From the NCBI RefSeq assembly GCF_004912195.1, contig NZ_STGW01000001.1, positions 1-55,141 on the forward strand: DNA of 55,141 nucleotides, given 5' to 3'. The notes beneath the pieces were generated by a model. The model made no database searches, was not told the origin of the DNA, and saw nothing but the letters and a program-made list of their open reading frames with translations. The position numbers were made by a program, and so were the translations under genes. How positions within the stretch are numbered: the stretch's first letter is position 1; each line of letters starts with the position of its first letter. Origin of the DNA: Nocardioides caeni (GTDB lineage Bacteria > Actinomycetota > Actinomycetes > Propionibacteriales > Nocardioidaceae). Positions 36,514 through 44,772 of this stretch are shown here, piece by piece.

Positions 36514-37191
36514 TCAGTCAATTGCGTGGCCGGCGTCCCTGACGCAGAGCGCGATCTGCACGCGGTTGGTCGTCTCGAGCTTCTCGAACAGCTTCGAGAC
36601 GTGGCCCTTGACCGTCGGCACGGACAGGAACAGCTCGGCGGCGACCTCCGCGTTGGACAGCCCGCGACCGACGGCGAGGGCGACGTCGAGCTCGCGCTCG
36701 GTGAGCCGCTCCAACCGGGCCTGCGCCTCCTGCGAGCGCCCGTCGCCGGCGTCGGTGCGGACCCGGTCGATCAGGGTGCGGGTCACCGACGGGGAGAGCA
36801 TCGGGTCTCCGCCGGCGACCTTGCGGATCGCGGCCACGATCTCGACGGGCGCGGTGTCCTTGAGCAGGAAGCCGTCGGCCCCGGCTGCGAGGGCGCCGAC
36901 GACGTAGTCATCGGCGTCGAAGGTGGTCAGCACGATCACCCGGGGCGGCTGCGGGTCGGCGTGCAGCAGGCGAGTGGCCGCGAGGCCGTCGAGGACCGGC
37001 ATCCGGATGTCCATGAGCACCACGTCCGGCGTGAGCTCCCGGACCAGCGCGACCCCGGCACGGCCGTCGGCGGCCTCGCCGACGACGGTGACGTCGGACT
37101 GACCGCCGAGCATCAGGGTGAGGGCGGAGCGGACCAGCGGGTCGTCGTCGACGATGACGACCCGGATCCGGGCCTCGGTCATGGCGCTCAT
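36514..37191 (-). CDS. NarL/LuxR-family response regulator
   Basis: This encodes 225 aa. The receiver domain has VIVDDDPLVR, phospho-acceptor Asp in VVLMDIRMP, TTFDADD and LLKDT. The LuxR-type DNA-binding domain is LTERELDVALAVGRGLSNAEVAAELFLSVPTVKGHVSKLFEKL at the C-terminus. ATG 37191 overlaps the kinase stop by 4 nt; ATG 37182 is an alternative. With its kinase it probably controls the divergent ABC exporter, as in many such actinobacterial pairs (LiaRS/DesKR-like). Confidence 0.9.
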   Translation of the reverse strand: MSAMTEARIRVVIVDDDPLVRSALTLMLGGQSDVTVVGEAADGRAGVALVRELTPDVVLMDIRMPVLDGLAATRLLHADPQPPRVIVLTTFDADDYVVGALAAGADGFLLKDTAPVEIVAAIRKVAGGDPMLSPSVTRTLIDRVRTDAGDGRSQEAQARLERLTERELDVALAVGRGLSNAEVAAELFLSVPTVKGHVSKLFEKLETTNRVQIALCVRDAGHAID

Positions 37192-38393
37192 GATGCCGCC
37201 TCCTCGTTCTCGGTCGCCCACGGCAGCCACGCGCGCAGCACGAAGGTGTCGGCGGCGCCGGGAGCCGATGCCTGCTCGACGTGGTGGCTCAGTGTGCCGC
37301 CGCGGAGCTCGGCGCGCTCGGCGAGGCCGACCAGACCCAGTCCGGCACCGGGGGTGCGGGTCGGGCCGAAGCCCAGGGCGTTGCGCAGCTTGACCGTGAC
37401 CCCGTCGTCGGGGGAGCCGGTCACACTGACCCTCAGGGCGGCGGCAGGCGCGTGCTTGCCTGCGTTGGTGATGCCCTCCTGGACCACGCGATAGACGGTC
37501 CGGCCCACCGCGTCGGGCAGCCGGTCACCGCCGACGAGTGTGTCGTCGTACGCGATGGTGACGCCGGCAGCACGCGCATCGGCGAGCAGCGCACCCAGGT
37601 CGGCGTACGTCGGCTGCGGGCCGGTGAGGGGTCCGGCGCCGTCGGCGTCGCGCAGCACGCCGAGGACCTCGCGCAGGTCGGTGAGGGCCTCGTGGGCCTT
37701 GGCCTGGATGACGGCGACGCTGGAGCGCATCTCCTCGGCGCTGAGGTCGTCGCGGAAGGTGAGGGCGCCGGCGTGCATCGAGATCTGCGAGATCCGGTGG
37801 GCGAGCACGTCGTGCATCTCGCGGGCGATCCGGGCCCGCTCGGTGGACCGCGCCTGCGTGGCGCGCAGGTCGCGCTCCGCCTCCGCCGTCTCGGCCCGCT
37901 GACGCAGGGTCCAGAGCAGCTCGCGTCGGGAGCCGATGTACATGCCCCACGCCAGGGTCGCGGAGACGGCGGCGACCGTCAGCAGCGCGATCAACCACGT
38001 CGGATCGCTGGCCGACACGGGTTGGAGCAGGTAGTAGAGCCACGTCATGGCGAGGTTGAGGACGCCGACCACGACGATCTGCCACCAGCGGCGTCGGGTG
38101 GCCATCGAGACCGTGGCCAGGGTGATCGCGCCCGCGGCCAGGGAGCTGAGTGGCGTCGCCAGCACTGCGAGGAGGGCCACGGCGAGGGGCCAGCGTCGTC
38201 GCCATCCGACGAGCACGAGGACGAGGATCCCCACGCCGAGGTCGAGCCAGAAGAGCAGTGGTTGCTCCTCGGCCTGGGCCTCCATGACCGGCACCCAGAC
38301 GACGAGCCCGAGGGCGATCGCCAGCAGGTAGCGCCACACGTGGCTCCACCAGCGCAACGGCGGCTGGAAGCTGCTCGGCTCGGGTCTCTCCAC
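37188..38393 (-). CDS. Sensor histidine kinase, HisKA_3 type
   Basis: This encodes 401 aa from GTG 38393, supported by TACGCT 7 nt upstream. About five membrane helices fill residues 20-165, with little extracellular material, suggesting intramembrane sensing. The phospho-acceptor helix is ERARIAREMHDVLAHRISQISMHA. The ATPase domain shows VVQEGITNAGKHAP and GAGLGLVGLAER. It is the partner of the coupled LuxR-type regulator and divergent from an ABC exporter, which is the likely target and a possible signal amplifier. Confidence 0.9.
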   Translation of the reverse strand: MERPEPSSFQPPLRWWSHVWRYLLAIALGLVVWVPVMEAQAEEQPLLFWLDLGVGILVLVLVGWRRRWPLAVALLAVLATPLSSLAAGAITLATVSMATRRRWWQIVVVGVLNLAMTWLYYLLQPVSASDPTWLIALLTVAAVSATLAWGMYIGSRRELLWTLRQRAETAEAERDLRATQARSTERARIAREMHDVLAHRISQISMHAGALTFRDDLSAEEMRSSVAVIQAKAHEALTDLREVLGVLRDADGAGPLTGPQPTYADLGALLADARAAGVTIAYDDTLVGGDRLPDAVGRTVYRVVQEGITNAGKHAPAAALRVSVTGSPDDGVTVKLRNALGFGPTRTPGAGLGLVGLAERAELRGGTLSHHVEQASAPGAADTFVLRAWLPWATENEEAAS

Positions 38394-38400
38394 GTTGTCG

Positions 38401-38406
38401 AGCGTA
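38401..38406 (-). promoter_or_regulatory. -10 element, leaderless type
   Basis: On the minus strand TACGCT ends 7 nt before GTG 38393. Confidence 0.4.
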
Positions 38407-38514
38407 GGGTCTCCGGACGCGTGCACGGCAGCGTCCCGTGGACCGCCCGGGCCCCTACTTTCGTCGGGTCGGGATCGCGTCGCGAGTCCGATGTGTGGAC
38501 CGGCGCGGGTGAGG

Positions 38515-38520
38515 CAGGCT
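38515..38520 (+). promoter_or_regulatory. -10-like element, leaderless type
   Basis: CAGGCT ends 6 nt before ATG 38527. Confidence 0.35.
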
Positions 38521-38526
38521 GGCGTC

Positions 38527-39465
38527 ATGATCACAGTCGATCGACTCACCGTCTCCTACGGCTCCTTCACCGCCGTCGACGACGTCAGCTTCGTCGCCCA
38601 GCCGGGCCGGGTCACCGGCTTCCTCGGGCCCAACGGAGCGGGCAAGTCGACCACCATGCGCGTCATGGTCGGCCTCACCCCGCCCACCAGCGGCCAGGTC
38701 ACCATCGGGGGCCTTCGCTACCACGACATCCCCAACCCCGGCCGCCACGTCGGCTCGCTGCTCGATGCGTCGGCGCAGCACGCCGGTCGCACCGGTCGCG
38801 AGATCCTGACGATCGGCGCGCAGACCATGGGCCTGCCGAAGTCGCGCGTCGACGAGATGCTCGCCCTGGTCGGCCTGACCGACGCGGAGGCCAAGCGCCG
38901 CCTGCGCAACTACTCGCTCGGCATGAAGCAGCGCCTCGGCATCGCCCACGCGCTGCTCGGCGACCCGTCGGTGCTCATCCTCGACGAGCCCGCCAACGGC
39001 CTCGACCCCGCCGGCATCCGCTGGATGCGCGGACTGCTCAAGGGCTACGCCGACCGCGGCGGCACGGTGCTGCTCTCCAGCCACCTGTTGCACGAGGTCG
39101 AGCAGATCGCCGACGAGATGATCCTCATCGGCCACGGCCGGATCGTCGCCCAGGGTGACAAGAAGTCGCTCCTGGCCCACGGTGACGGCGCGGCCACCAC
39201 GCTGGTGACCTCGCTCGACAACGCCGCGCTGGGCGCCGCGCTCACCGGCGGCGGCCACGCGGTCGAGCCGCTCGGCGAGGGCCTCAAGGTTCAGGCCACC
39301 CCGGAGGAGGTCGGCCGAGCCGCCCTCGCTGCCGGCGTCGTCCTCACCGACCTCCGCTCCGGTGGCGCCGGACTGGAGGACCTCTTCCTCGAGCTCACCT
39401 CGGCGACGGCCCGCGAGGCCGTGCCCGGCGTCACGCCCACCCCGACCGGAGGTATCCCCGCATGA
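38527..39465 (+). CDS. ABC exporter ATP-binding protein
   Basis: This encodes 312 aa. Walker A is LGPNGAGKST, the signature YSLGMKQRLGIA, Walker B VLILDEPANGLDP and the H-loop SSHLLHEVE. The LGMKQR signature is the BcrA/DrrA drug- or lantibiotic-resistance subclass. The C-terminal ~90 residues are the usual accessory domain ending LEDLFLELT. Its stop overlaps the permease ATG by 4 nt. The divergent two-component system probably controls it. Confidence 0.92.
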   Translation: MITVDRLTVSYGSFTAVDDVSFVAQPGRVTGFLGPNGAGKSTTMRVMVGLTPPTSGQVTIGGLRYHDIPNPGRHVGSLLDASAQHAGRTGREILTIGAQTMGLPKSRVDEMLALVGLTDAEAKRRLRNYSLGMKQRLGIAHALLGDPSVLILDEPANGLDPAGIRWMRGLLKGYADRGGTVLLSSHLLHEVEQIADEMILIGHGRIVAQGDKKSLLAHGDGAATTLVTSLDNAALGAALTGGGHAVEPLGEGLKVQATPEEVGRAALAAGVVLTDLRSGGAGLEDLFLELTSATAREAVPGVTPTPTGGIPA

Positions 39466-40297
39466 GCACCGCCACCCCCGTCCCGCCTGTCCCGCCCGTT
39501 CCGCCCGCGCCCGTCGGTCCGCCGACCCTCGATCTGGGCAAGAGCGGCCGGACGCCGTTCGGCCGCCTGGTCACGGTCGAGTGGCGCAAGATGGTCGACA
39601 CCCGCAGCGGCATCTGGCTGCTCGCGATCACGGGCGGCCTGCTGGCCCTCGTGGCAGGTCTCGTCGTCCTCGTCGTGGGTCTCAACGACGGCTTTTTTTC
39701 CCGGTGTCGATCCTCGTCCCCGTCTTCGGCATCCTCGTCGTCACCAGCGAGTGGAGTCAGCGCAACGCGCTGACGACCTTCACGCTCGAGCCCCATCGTC
39801 TGCGGGTGATGGGCGCCAAGCTCGTCGCGGTCTCGGCGCTCGCGGTCGCCACGATCCTGCTGGCGTTCGTGCTGGGCGCGCTCACCAACCTGCTCTGCGC
39901 CGCGGTGACCGGCAACCCCCTGGTGTGGGAGCTCGACGGCTCCCAGCTGCTGTGGACCGTCATCGCCCAACTCGCGTTCTTCGCGATGGGCTACGCCCTG
40001 GCCTGCCTGCTGCTCAACACCCCGGGCGCGATCGCGCTGTTCTACGTCGTGGCGCTCGTGCTGCCGCTGGTCGTCTGGGGCCCGCTCTACTTCATCTTCG
40101 ACTGGGCCAAGGATGTCCTGCCGTGGATCGACATCAACACGGCGCTCACGCCCCTCATGGCCGGCACCGACTTCGCCGGTGATGCTGTCGTGGTCGAGAC
40201 GATCAACTACCTGCAGGCCGGCTGGACGATCGTCCTGTGGGTCGGCATCCCCGTGACGCTCGGCCTCTGGCGGATCTCGCGGGCCGAGGTCAAGTAG
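39462..40297 (+). pseudogene. ABC exporter permease, frameshifted at a T7 run
   Basis: Frame 1 starts at ATG 39462 with a Pro-rich leader (VPPVPPVPPAP), then TVEWRKMVDTRSGIWLLAITGGLLALVAGLVVLVVGLNDGFF, and breaks at T39693-39699. The following sequence is coding in another frame (FPVSILVPVFGILVVTSEWSQRNALTTFTLEP ... ISRAEVK, to 40297) with four or five more helices. One extra T would restore a ~278 aa permease. A sequencing error, true mutation, transcriptional slippage or -1 ribosomal slippage are all possible. Both parts have normal codon use, so the damage, if real, is recent. Confidence 0.75.
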
Positions 40298-40314
40298 CCC
40301 GAGTGCCGTGACGG

Positions 40315-40351
40315 GCGACCTCCTGCCGCTCCCGGGACGGCAGGGGGTCGC
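40315..40351 (+). terminator. Hairpin terminator before rph
   Basis: A 14-bp stem with one G-U type pair and a 9-nt loop (GCGACCTCCTGCCG / CGGCAGGGGGTCGC), 17 nt after the permease stop. It abuts the rph -10 box. Confidence 0.6.
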
Positions 40352-40357
40352 TACGTT
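40352..40357 (+). promoter_or_regulatory. -10 element, leaderless type
   Basis: TACGTT ends 6 nt before the rph ATG at 40364. Confidence 0.5.
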
Positions 40358-40363
40358 GTTTCC

Positions 40364-41071
40364 ATGAGCACCCGCGAGGACGGCCGCGCCGACGACGAGC
40401 TGCGCCCCATCAGGATCACCCGCAACTGGCTCGACCACCCGGCCGGCTCGGTGCTGGTCGAGTTCGGCCGGACCCGCGTGCTGTGCGCGGCGTCGGCGTC
40501 GGAGGGCGTGCCGCGGTGGCGCAAGGGATCGGGCCTGGGCTGGGTGACCGCGGAGTATGCGATGCTCCCGGCCTCGACCAACACCCGCTCCGACCGCGAG
40601 TCCGTCAAGGGCCGCATCGGTGGACGCACCCACGAGATCAGCCGGCTCATCGGTCGCTCGCTGCGTGCCGTGATCGACAACAAGCAGCTGGGCGAGAAGA
40701 CGATCCAGATCGACTGCGACGTGCTGCAGGCCGACGGCGGCACCCGCACGGCGGCGATCACGGGGGCGTACGTCGCCCTCGCCGACGCCTGCGCCAAGCT
40801 CGGTGTCCCCGGCGCCCTCACCGGCTCGGTGGCCGCCGTGAGCGTCGGCATCATCGACGGCGTGCCGCGCCTGGACCTGCCCTACGTCGAGGACGTGCGC
40901 GCGGAGACCGACATGAATGTCGTCATGACCGGCGATGGCACGTTCGTCGAGGTGCAGGGCACCGCCGAGGGCGCCGCCTTCGACCGCGCCGAGCTCGACG
41001 CGCTCCTGGACCTCGCAACCAAGGGCTGCGCCGACCTGACCGTCCTGCAGCGCGAGGCCCTGTCCTCGTGA
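40364..41071 (+). CDS. rph: Ribonuclease PH
   Basis: This encodes 235 aa. It trims the 3' ends of tRNA precursors phosphorolytically. Signatures are [48 protein letters not shown], and [23 protein letters not shown], which holds the catalytic and phosphate-binding residues. Its stop overlaps rdgB by 4 nt, as in Rv1340-Rv1341. It marks where the conserved backbone resumes after the two-component system/ABC insertion. Confidence 0.96.
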   Translation: MSTREDGRADDELRPIRITRNWLDHPAGSVLVEFGRTRVLCAASASEGVPRWRKGSGLGWVTAEYAMLPASTNTRSDRESVKGRIGGRTHEISRLIGRSLRAVIDNKQLGEKTIQIDCDVLQADGGTRTAAITGAYVALADACAKLGVPGALTGSVAAVSVGIIDGVPRLDLPYVEDVRAETDMNVVMTGDGTFVEVQGTAEGAAFDRAELDALLDLATKGCADLTVLQREALSS

Positions 41072-41679
41072 GGTTGCTCGTCGCCTCCCGCAACGCGAAG
41101 AAGCTGGAGGAGATGCGGCGCATCCTCGCCGAGCACCTCCCCGCGGACAGCGGGCTCGAGGTGGTCGGGCTCGACGACGTCACGCCGTTCGAGGAGCCCG
41201 TCGAGGACGAGCCGACCTTCGAGGGCAACGCCCTGCTGAAGGCGCGCGCCGGTGTCGCCGCGACCGGTCTCCCGACGATCGCCGACGACTCGGGCCTGTG
41301 CGTCGACGCGCTCAACGGGATGCCCGGCGTGCTGTCGGCCCGCTGGTCCGGCCCGCCCAAGAGCGACGACCGCAACAACGAGCTGCTCCTCGCCCAGCTG
41401 CACGACGTGCCCGACGAGCGACGGGGCGCGCACTTCGCCTGCGCCGTCGCCGTCGTCCACCCCGACGGCCGCGAGCTGGTCGTCGAGGGCCGGATGGACG
41501 GCGTCGTGATCCGCGAGGTCCGGGGGAGCGGCGGCTTCGGCTACGACGTCCTGTTCGTCGCCGACGACCACCCCGGCGTCACCACCGCCGAGCTCTCGCG
41601 CGAGGACAAGGACGCGATCTCCCACCGCGGCCGGGCGCTGCGCGAGATCGCGCCGCTGGTCGCCCAGCTGCTGGGCTGA
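41068..41679 (+). CDS. rdgB: dITP/XTP pyrophosphatase (RdgB/HAM1)
   Basis: This encodes 203 aa. It removes non-canonical purine triphosphates from the pool. Signatures are [14 protein letters not shown] at the N-terminus, [35 protein letters not shown] (catalytic Asp), [11 protein letters not shown] and the final [11 protein letters not shown]. The GTG start overlaps rph by 4 nt. The gene ends 24 nt before the tRNA-Leu gene on the opposite strand. Confidence 0.95.
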   Translation: MRLLVASRNAKKLEEMRRILAEHLPADSGLEVVGLDDVTPFEEPVEDEPTFEGNALLKARAGVAATGLPTIADDSGLCVDALNGMPGVLSARWSGPPKSDDRNNELLLAQLHDVPDERRGAHFACAVAVVHPDGRELVVEGRMDGVVIREVRGSGGFGYDVLFVADDHPGVTTAELSREDKDAISHRGRALREIAPLVAQLLG

Positions 41680-41703
41680 TCCAGGCTGAGCTTGCGTCCT
41701 GGG

Positions 41704-41785
41704 TGCCGGAGGCGGGACTCGAACCCGCACACCCGAAGGCACAGGAACCTAAATCCTGCGTGTCTGCCAGTTCCACCACTCCGGC
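41704..41785 (-). tRNA. tRNA-Leu (anticodon TAG)
   Basis: Read on the minus strand, GCCGGAG pairs with CTCCGGC in the acceptor stem. The anticodon arm CAGGA-TTTAGGT-TCCTG gives anticodon UAG. A class-II variable arm (TGCCTTCGGGTG) and GGTTCGAGTCC T-loop are present. The discriminator is A; the CCA is not encoded. Confidence 0.95.
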
Positions 41786-41807
41786 GGGGTGCTGCTGTTG
41801 GTTGGGC

Positions 41808-43058
41808 CTAGTCGGTCCAGCGCCAGGCGCCGAGCACCTTCTCGAACTCGTCGAGCACGCCTTCGTCGCCCTCCTTCAGGGAGACGGTGATCGAGTAGCC
41901 GGTCGGGCCGCTGATCACCAGCACCGAGCGCTGGGTGACGGTGACGCCGCCGTCGTTGGTCCGGGAGATGTCGACGGTGAGGGCGCGCTGGCCGTCGATC
42001 TCGGTGTCCGGGCCGTCGGTGATCGTCGCGGTCGAGTCGCCGAGCACCAGCGCCTGCTTCCAGGTGTCCTTGAGCTCGTCAGGGTCGGTGTTGCCGTAGG
42101 ACGACTGGATCTCGACGATGATGTTGCCGCGCGCGCTGTTGAACGTGCGGCCCCAGATGAAGACCTTGTCGAGGGTCGTGACGTTCGGATTGGTGGACTT
42201 GAACTCCTCGGTCCCGTCCTGCCAGCCCTCGGGGAAGCCCACGCGGTAGCCCACGCCGTCGAAGGTCTCGCCGCCGAGGTCGGGGACCTCGACCGGACCG
42301 GACGAGGTCTCGATCTCGGTCGGGCTCTCGGTGGCGCTGGACTCGGACGGGGAGGCCGAGCTGCTGGAGCGGTCGTCGGTGCGTCCGTCGGAGTCGTCGC
42401 CGCTGGTGAGCGCGATGATCGCGACGATGCCACCGACGATGAGGACCAGGGCGGCGACGACGATGCCGACGATCAGTCCGGTCCGCTTCGGCGTCGCGCC
42501 CGGCGGGGTGGGCTGCGACCAGCCGGCACCGTGCGGCGCCGCGCCGTAGCCGTTGCCGACCGGCGGGCTCGCCACGTGGGTGGAGGGGGCGACCGGCTGG
42601 TGGGCCGGCGAGACCACCGGCGGCAGCGGCGGCGGCACGGGTGACTGCACCGGCGGCGCCGGGGGGTACGACGAGGGCATGGTCGGCTGCGGCGGTGAGG
42701 CCGTGCTGGCGTCGGGATCGAGCCCGGTGACCAGGCCCTCGGGGACCCGTCCCAGGGCGAAGCCGAGCACGGCCAGGGCCCACTGACAGCCCCGGACGTC
42801 GGCGCTGCCGCGGTCACGGGCGAGGCGCTGGCCAGCGGAGTCGACGGCGTCGGCGGGGTTGGCGCCGCTGTCGAGCATCGACAGCATGCCGTCGAGCGCG
42901 CCGAGCCGGACGGCGTCGGTCAGCAGGTTGATCGTGCCGCTGGACGCCTGTCCCTCGTCGAGGTAGTCGTCGAGCGAGCCGCGGAAGGCCGCGGCGTCGC
43001 GGAACAAGCCGTGCCCGTGGTCGTGGGCGAGCTCGGCGAGCGACTCGTGCAGCTTCAT
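41808..43058 (-). CDS. Single-pass membrane protein with Pro-rich linker, function unknown
   Basis: This encodes 416 aa. Residues 1-115 are a soluble helical domain (MKLHESLAELAHDHGHGLFRDAAAFRGSL). A Pro-rich linker (~120-195), one TM (GLIVGIVVAALVLIVGGIVAIIAL), a Ser/Glu/Thr-rich spacer and an extracellular domain (~260-416) with VGYRVGFPEGWQ and VTVTQRSVLVISG follow. The outer domain resembles PsbP/Mog1-like lipoprotein folds, but that is weak. AGGGA precedes ATG. It lies 31 nt downstream of the BCP peroxiredoxin gene and may share its transcript. Confidence 0.75.
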   Translation of the reverse strand: MKLHESLAELAHDHGHGLFRDAAAFRGSLDDYLDEGQASSGTINLLTDAVRLGALDGMLSMLDSGANPADAVDSAGQRLARDRGSADVRGCQWALAVLGFALGRVPEGLVTGLDPDASTASPPQPTMPSSYPPAPPVQSPVPPPLPPVVSPAHQPVAPSTHVASPPVGNGYGAAPHGAGWSQPTPPGATPKRTGLIVGIVVAALVLIVGGIVAIIALTSGDDSDGRTDDRSSSSASPSESSATESPTEIETSSGPVEVPDLGGETFDGVGYRVGFPEGWQDGTEEFKSTNPNVTTLDKVFIWGRTFNSARGNIIVEIQSSYGNTDPDELKDTWKQALVLGDSTATITDGPDTEIDGQRALTVDISRTNDGGVTVTQRSVLVISGPTGYSITVSLKEGDEGVLDEFEKVLGAWRWTD

Positions 43059-43089
43059 CGGTGGTTCCCTGTCCCAGTCGTCGGAGGGC

Positions 43090-43584
43090 TCAGGCGGCGC
43101 CGTCGGCGAGCCCGAGATCGCGGCGCAGCTTGGCCACGTGGCCGGTCGCCTTGACGTTGTACTGCGCAACCTCGACCGTGCCGTCGGCTCCGATGACGAA
43201 GGTGGATCGGATCACGCCCTGCACCATCTTGCCGTAGAGCTTCTTCTCGCCGTAGGCGCCGTAGCCCTCGTGGGTCGTCAGGTCGGTGTCGGAGAGCAGC
43301 GTGATGCCGAGCCCGTCGCGCTCGCGGAACTTCGCCAGCTTCGCCGGGGCGTCCTTGGAGATGCCGACGACCGTGTAGCCGGCGGCCGCCAGGGAGTCGA
43401 GCGACTCGGTGAAGTCGCAGGCCTGCTTGGTGCAGCCGGGCGTCATCGCGGCGGGGTAGAAGTAGACGATCACCTTGCGGTCCTCGGCGAGCAGCGATGC
43501 GAGGGACACCTCGGTGCCGTCGTCGGCCGGCAACGTGAAGTCGGGTGCCGGGTCGCCGGGGGCAAGGCGGACTGCGTCGGTCAT
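43090..43584 (-). CDS. bcp: Thioredoxin-dependent peroxiredoxin, BCP type
   Basis: This encodes 164 aa. The peroxidatic Cys51 is in MTPGCTKQAC with a resolving Cys56 five residues later, the atypical 2-Cys BCP/PrxQ layout. PAPDFTLPADDG, YFYPAAMTPGCT and the late RSTFVIGADGTVE are family hallmarks. It reduces hydroperoxides with thioredoxin. The ATG is set by GAGAGG 7 nt upstream. It is divergent from the cobalt/nickel transporter operon; the shared gap holds a Nur-like site closer to that operon. Confidence 0.93.
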   Translation of the reverse strand: MTDAVRLAPGDPAPDFTLPADDGTEVSLASLLAEDRKVIVYFYPAAMTPGCTKQACDFTESLDSLAAAGYTVVGISKDAPAKLAKFRERDGLGITLLSDTDLTTHEGYGAYGEKKLYGKMVQGVIRSTFVIGADGTVEVAQYNVKATGHVAKLRRDLGLADGAA

Positions 43585-43614
43585 TCTCGGACCTCTCCTG
43601 AGGGGCAGGTGTTG

Positions 43615-43631
43615 TTGCAACAGGCATGCAA
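43615..43631. promoter_or_regulatory. Nur box (nickel-responsive Fur-family operator)
   Basis: TTGCAA-CAGGC-ATGCAA fits the tTGCaa-N5-ttGCAA Nur consensus described in Streptomyces. It lies 71 nt upstream of the cbiM ATG of a cobalt/nickel ECF transporter operon, exactly where such a repressor site would be expected. Confidence 0.7.
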
Positions 43632-43701
43632 TAAGGTGGTGCTGTTGGTGACCATCCAACTACACGGCGCGCCGCGCTGCCGAACCCGAGGAGATGCCCC
43701 G

Positions 43702-44391
43702 ATGCACGTCCCTGACGGATTTCTCGACGCGCCGACCTCGGTGGCCACCGGCGTCGTCGCCGCCGTGGGTGTCGGGGTCGCGCTGCGCCGGGCTCGCGCC
43801 GAGCTCGATGACCGCACGGCGCCGATGGCCGGGCTGGTCGCGGCGTTCGTGTTCGCCGGGCAGATGATCAACTTCCCCGTCGGTGCCGGCACCAGTGGAC
43901 ACCTGCTCGGGGGCGCCCTCGCGGCAGTCTTGGTGGGCCCGTGGACGGGCGCGCTCTGCATCAGCGTGGTGCTGCTGGTGCAGGCGCTGTTCATGGCCGA
44001 CGGCGGGCTCACCGCACTCGGCACCAACATCACCCTGATGGCCGTGGTCGGTCTCGTGGTCGGCTACGCCGTGTTCAAGCTGGCCCTGATGGTCCTTCCG
44101 CGCAGGATCGAGTCCGTGCCCGCCGCCGCCGCGGTCGGCGCCCTCGTCTCGGTCCCCGCCGCCGCCGCGTTCTTCACCCTGCTGTTCGCCATCGGCGGCA
44201 CCGCCGACGTCGCGACCGGCAAGGTGCTGGCCGCCATGGTCGGCTGGCACGTCGTGATCGGCCTCGGCGAGGCGGTCGTCACCGGCCTCGTGGTCGGCGC
44301 CGTCGTCGCCTCCCGGCCGGACCTCGTCCACGGTGCCCGGGGCCTCCGCTCCGCCCGCCGCCCGCTCGTGACCCAGGAGGCCGGCGCGTGA
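43702..44391 (+). CDS. Cobalt/nickel ECF transporter substrate-specificity protein CbiM/NikM
   Basis: This encodes 229 aa with about six membrane helices. The N-terminus MHVPDGFLD is the hallmark: in CbiM/NikM structures the N-terminal Met amine and His2 coordinate the metal. GQMINFPVGAGTSGHLLGGALAAVLVGPW follows in TM2-3. It selects Co2+ or Ni2+ for import. GGAGATG-type ribosome site precedes ATG. It is first of a four-gene operon; the Nur box suggests nickel. Confidence 0.93.
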   Translation: MHVPDGFLDAPTSVATGVVAAVGVGVALRRARAELDDRTAPMAGLVAAFVFAGQMINFPVGAGTSGHLLGGALAAVLVGPWTGALCISVVLLVQALFMADGGLTALGTNITLMAVVGLVVGYAVFKLALMVLPRRIESVPAAAAVGALVSVPAAAAFFTLLFAIGGTADVATGKVLAAMVGWHVVIGLGEAVVTGLVVGAVVASRPDLVHGARGLRSARRPLVTQEAGA

Positions 44392-44762
44392 CCAGCCAGC
44401 GGAAGTTCCTCGTGACCGGACTGCTGGTGGCGCTGCTCATCGCCGGGGTCGGCAGCTTCTATGCCAGCAGTCACCCCGACGGACTGGAGTACGTCGCCGA
44501 CAGGACCGGCTTCCTCGACAGCGCCGAGGAGGACCCGGTCACGACCGGCAGCCCCTTCGAGGACTACGGCACCAGCGGTGTCGACAACGACCGACTCAGC
44601 GGTGGCATCGCCGGCGTGGCGGGCGTCGCGCTGACGCTGCTGATCGGTGGGGGACTCTTCTGGGTCCTCCGACGTCGCGGCGGGTCGGATGATGCGGACA
44701 TCGACGGCGCATCGGCCGACCCGTCCGCGACCACGACCGCCACCACGACCCCGAGAGCCTGA
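44388..44762 (+). CDS. PDGLE-domain membrane component (CbiN/NikN-like)
   Basis: This encodes 124 aa. Two membrane helices (about 8-26 and 80-102) flank an extracytoplasmic loop starting SSHPDGLEYVAD, the PDGLE signature, and the C-terminal tail is Asp/Thr-rich. It assists CbiM in metal loading. The GTG overlaps cbiM by 4 nt. In nickel systems this part is often called NikN and in some genomes is fused to NikM. Confidence 0.9.
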   Translation: MTSQRKFLVTGLLVALLIAGVGSFYASSHPDGLEYVADRTGFLDSAEEDPVTTGSPFEDYGTSGVDNDRLSGGIAGVAGVALTLLIGGGLFWVLRRRGGSDDADIDGASADPSATTTATTTPRA

Positions 44763-44772
44763 TCGGGTCGCG

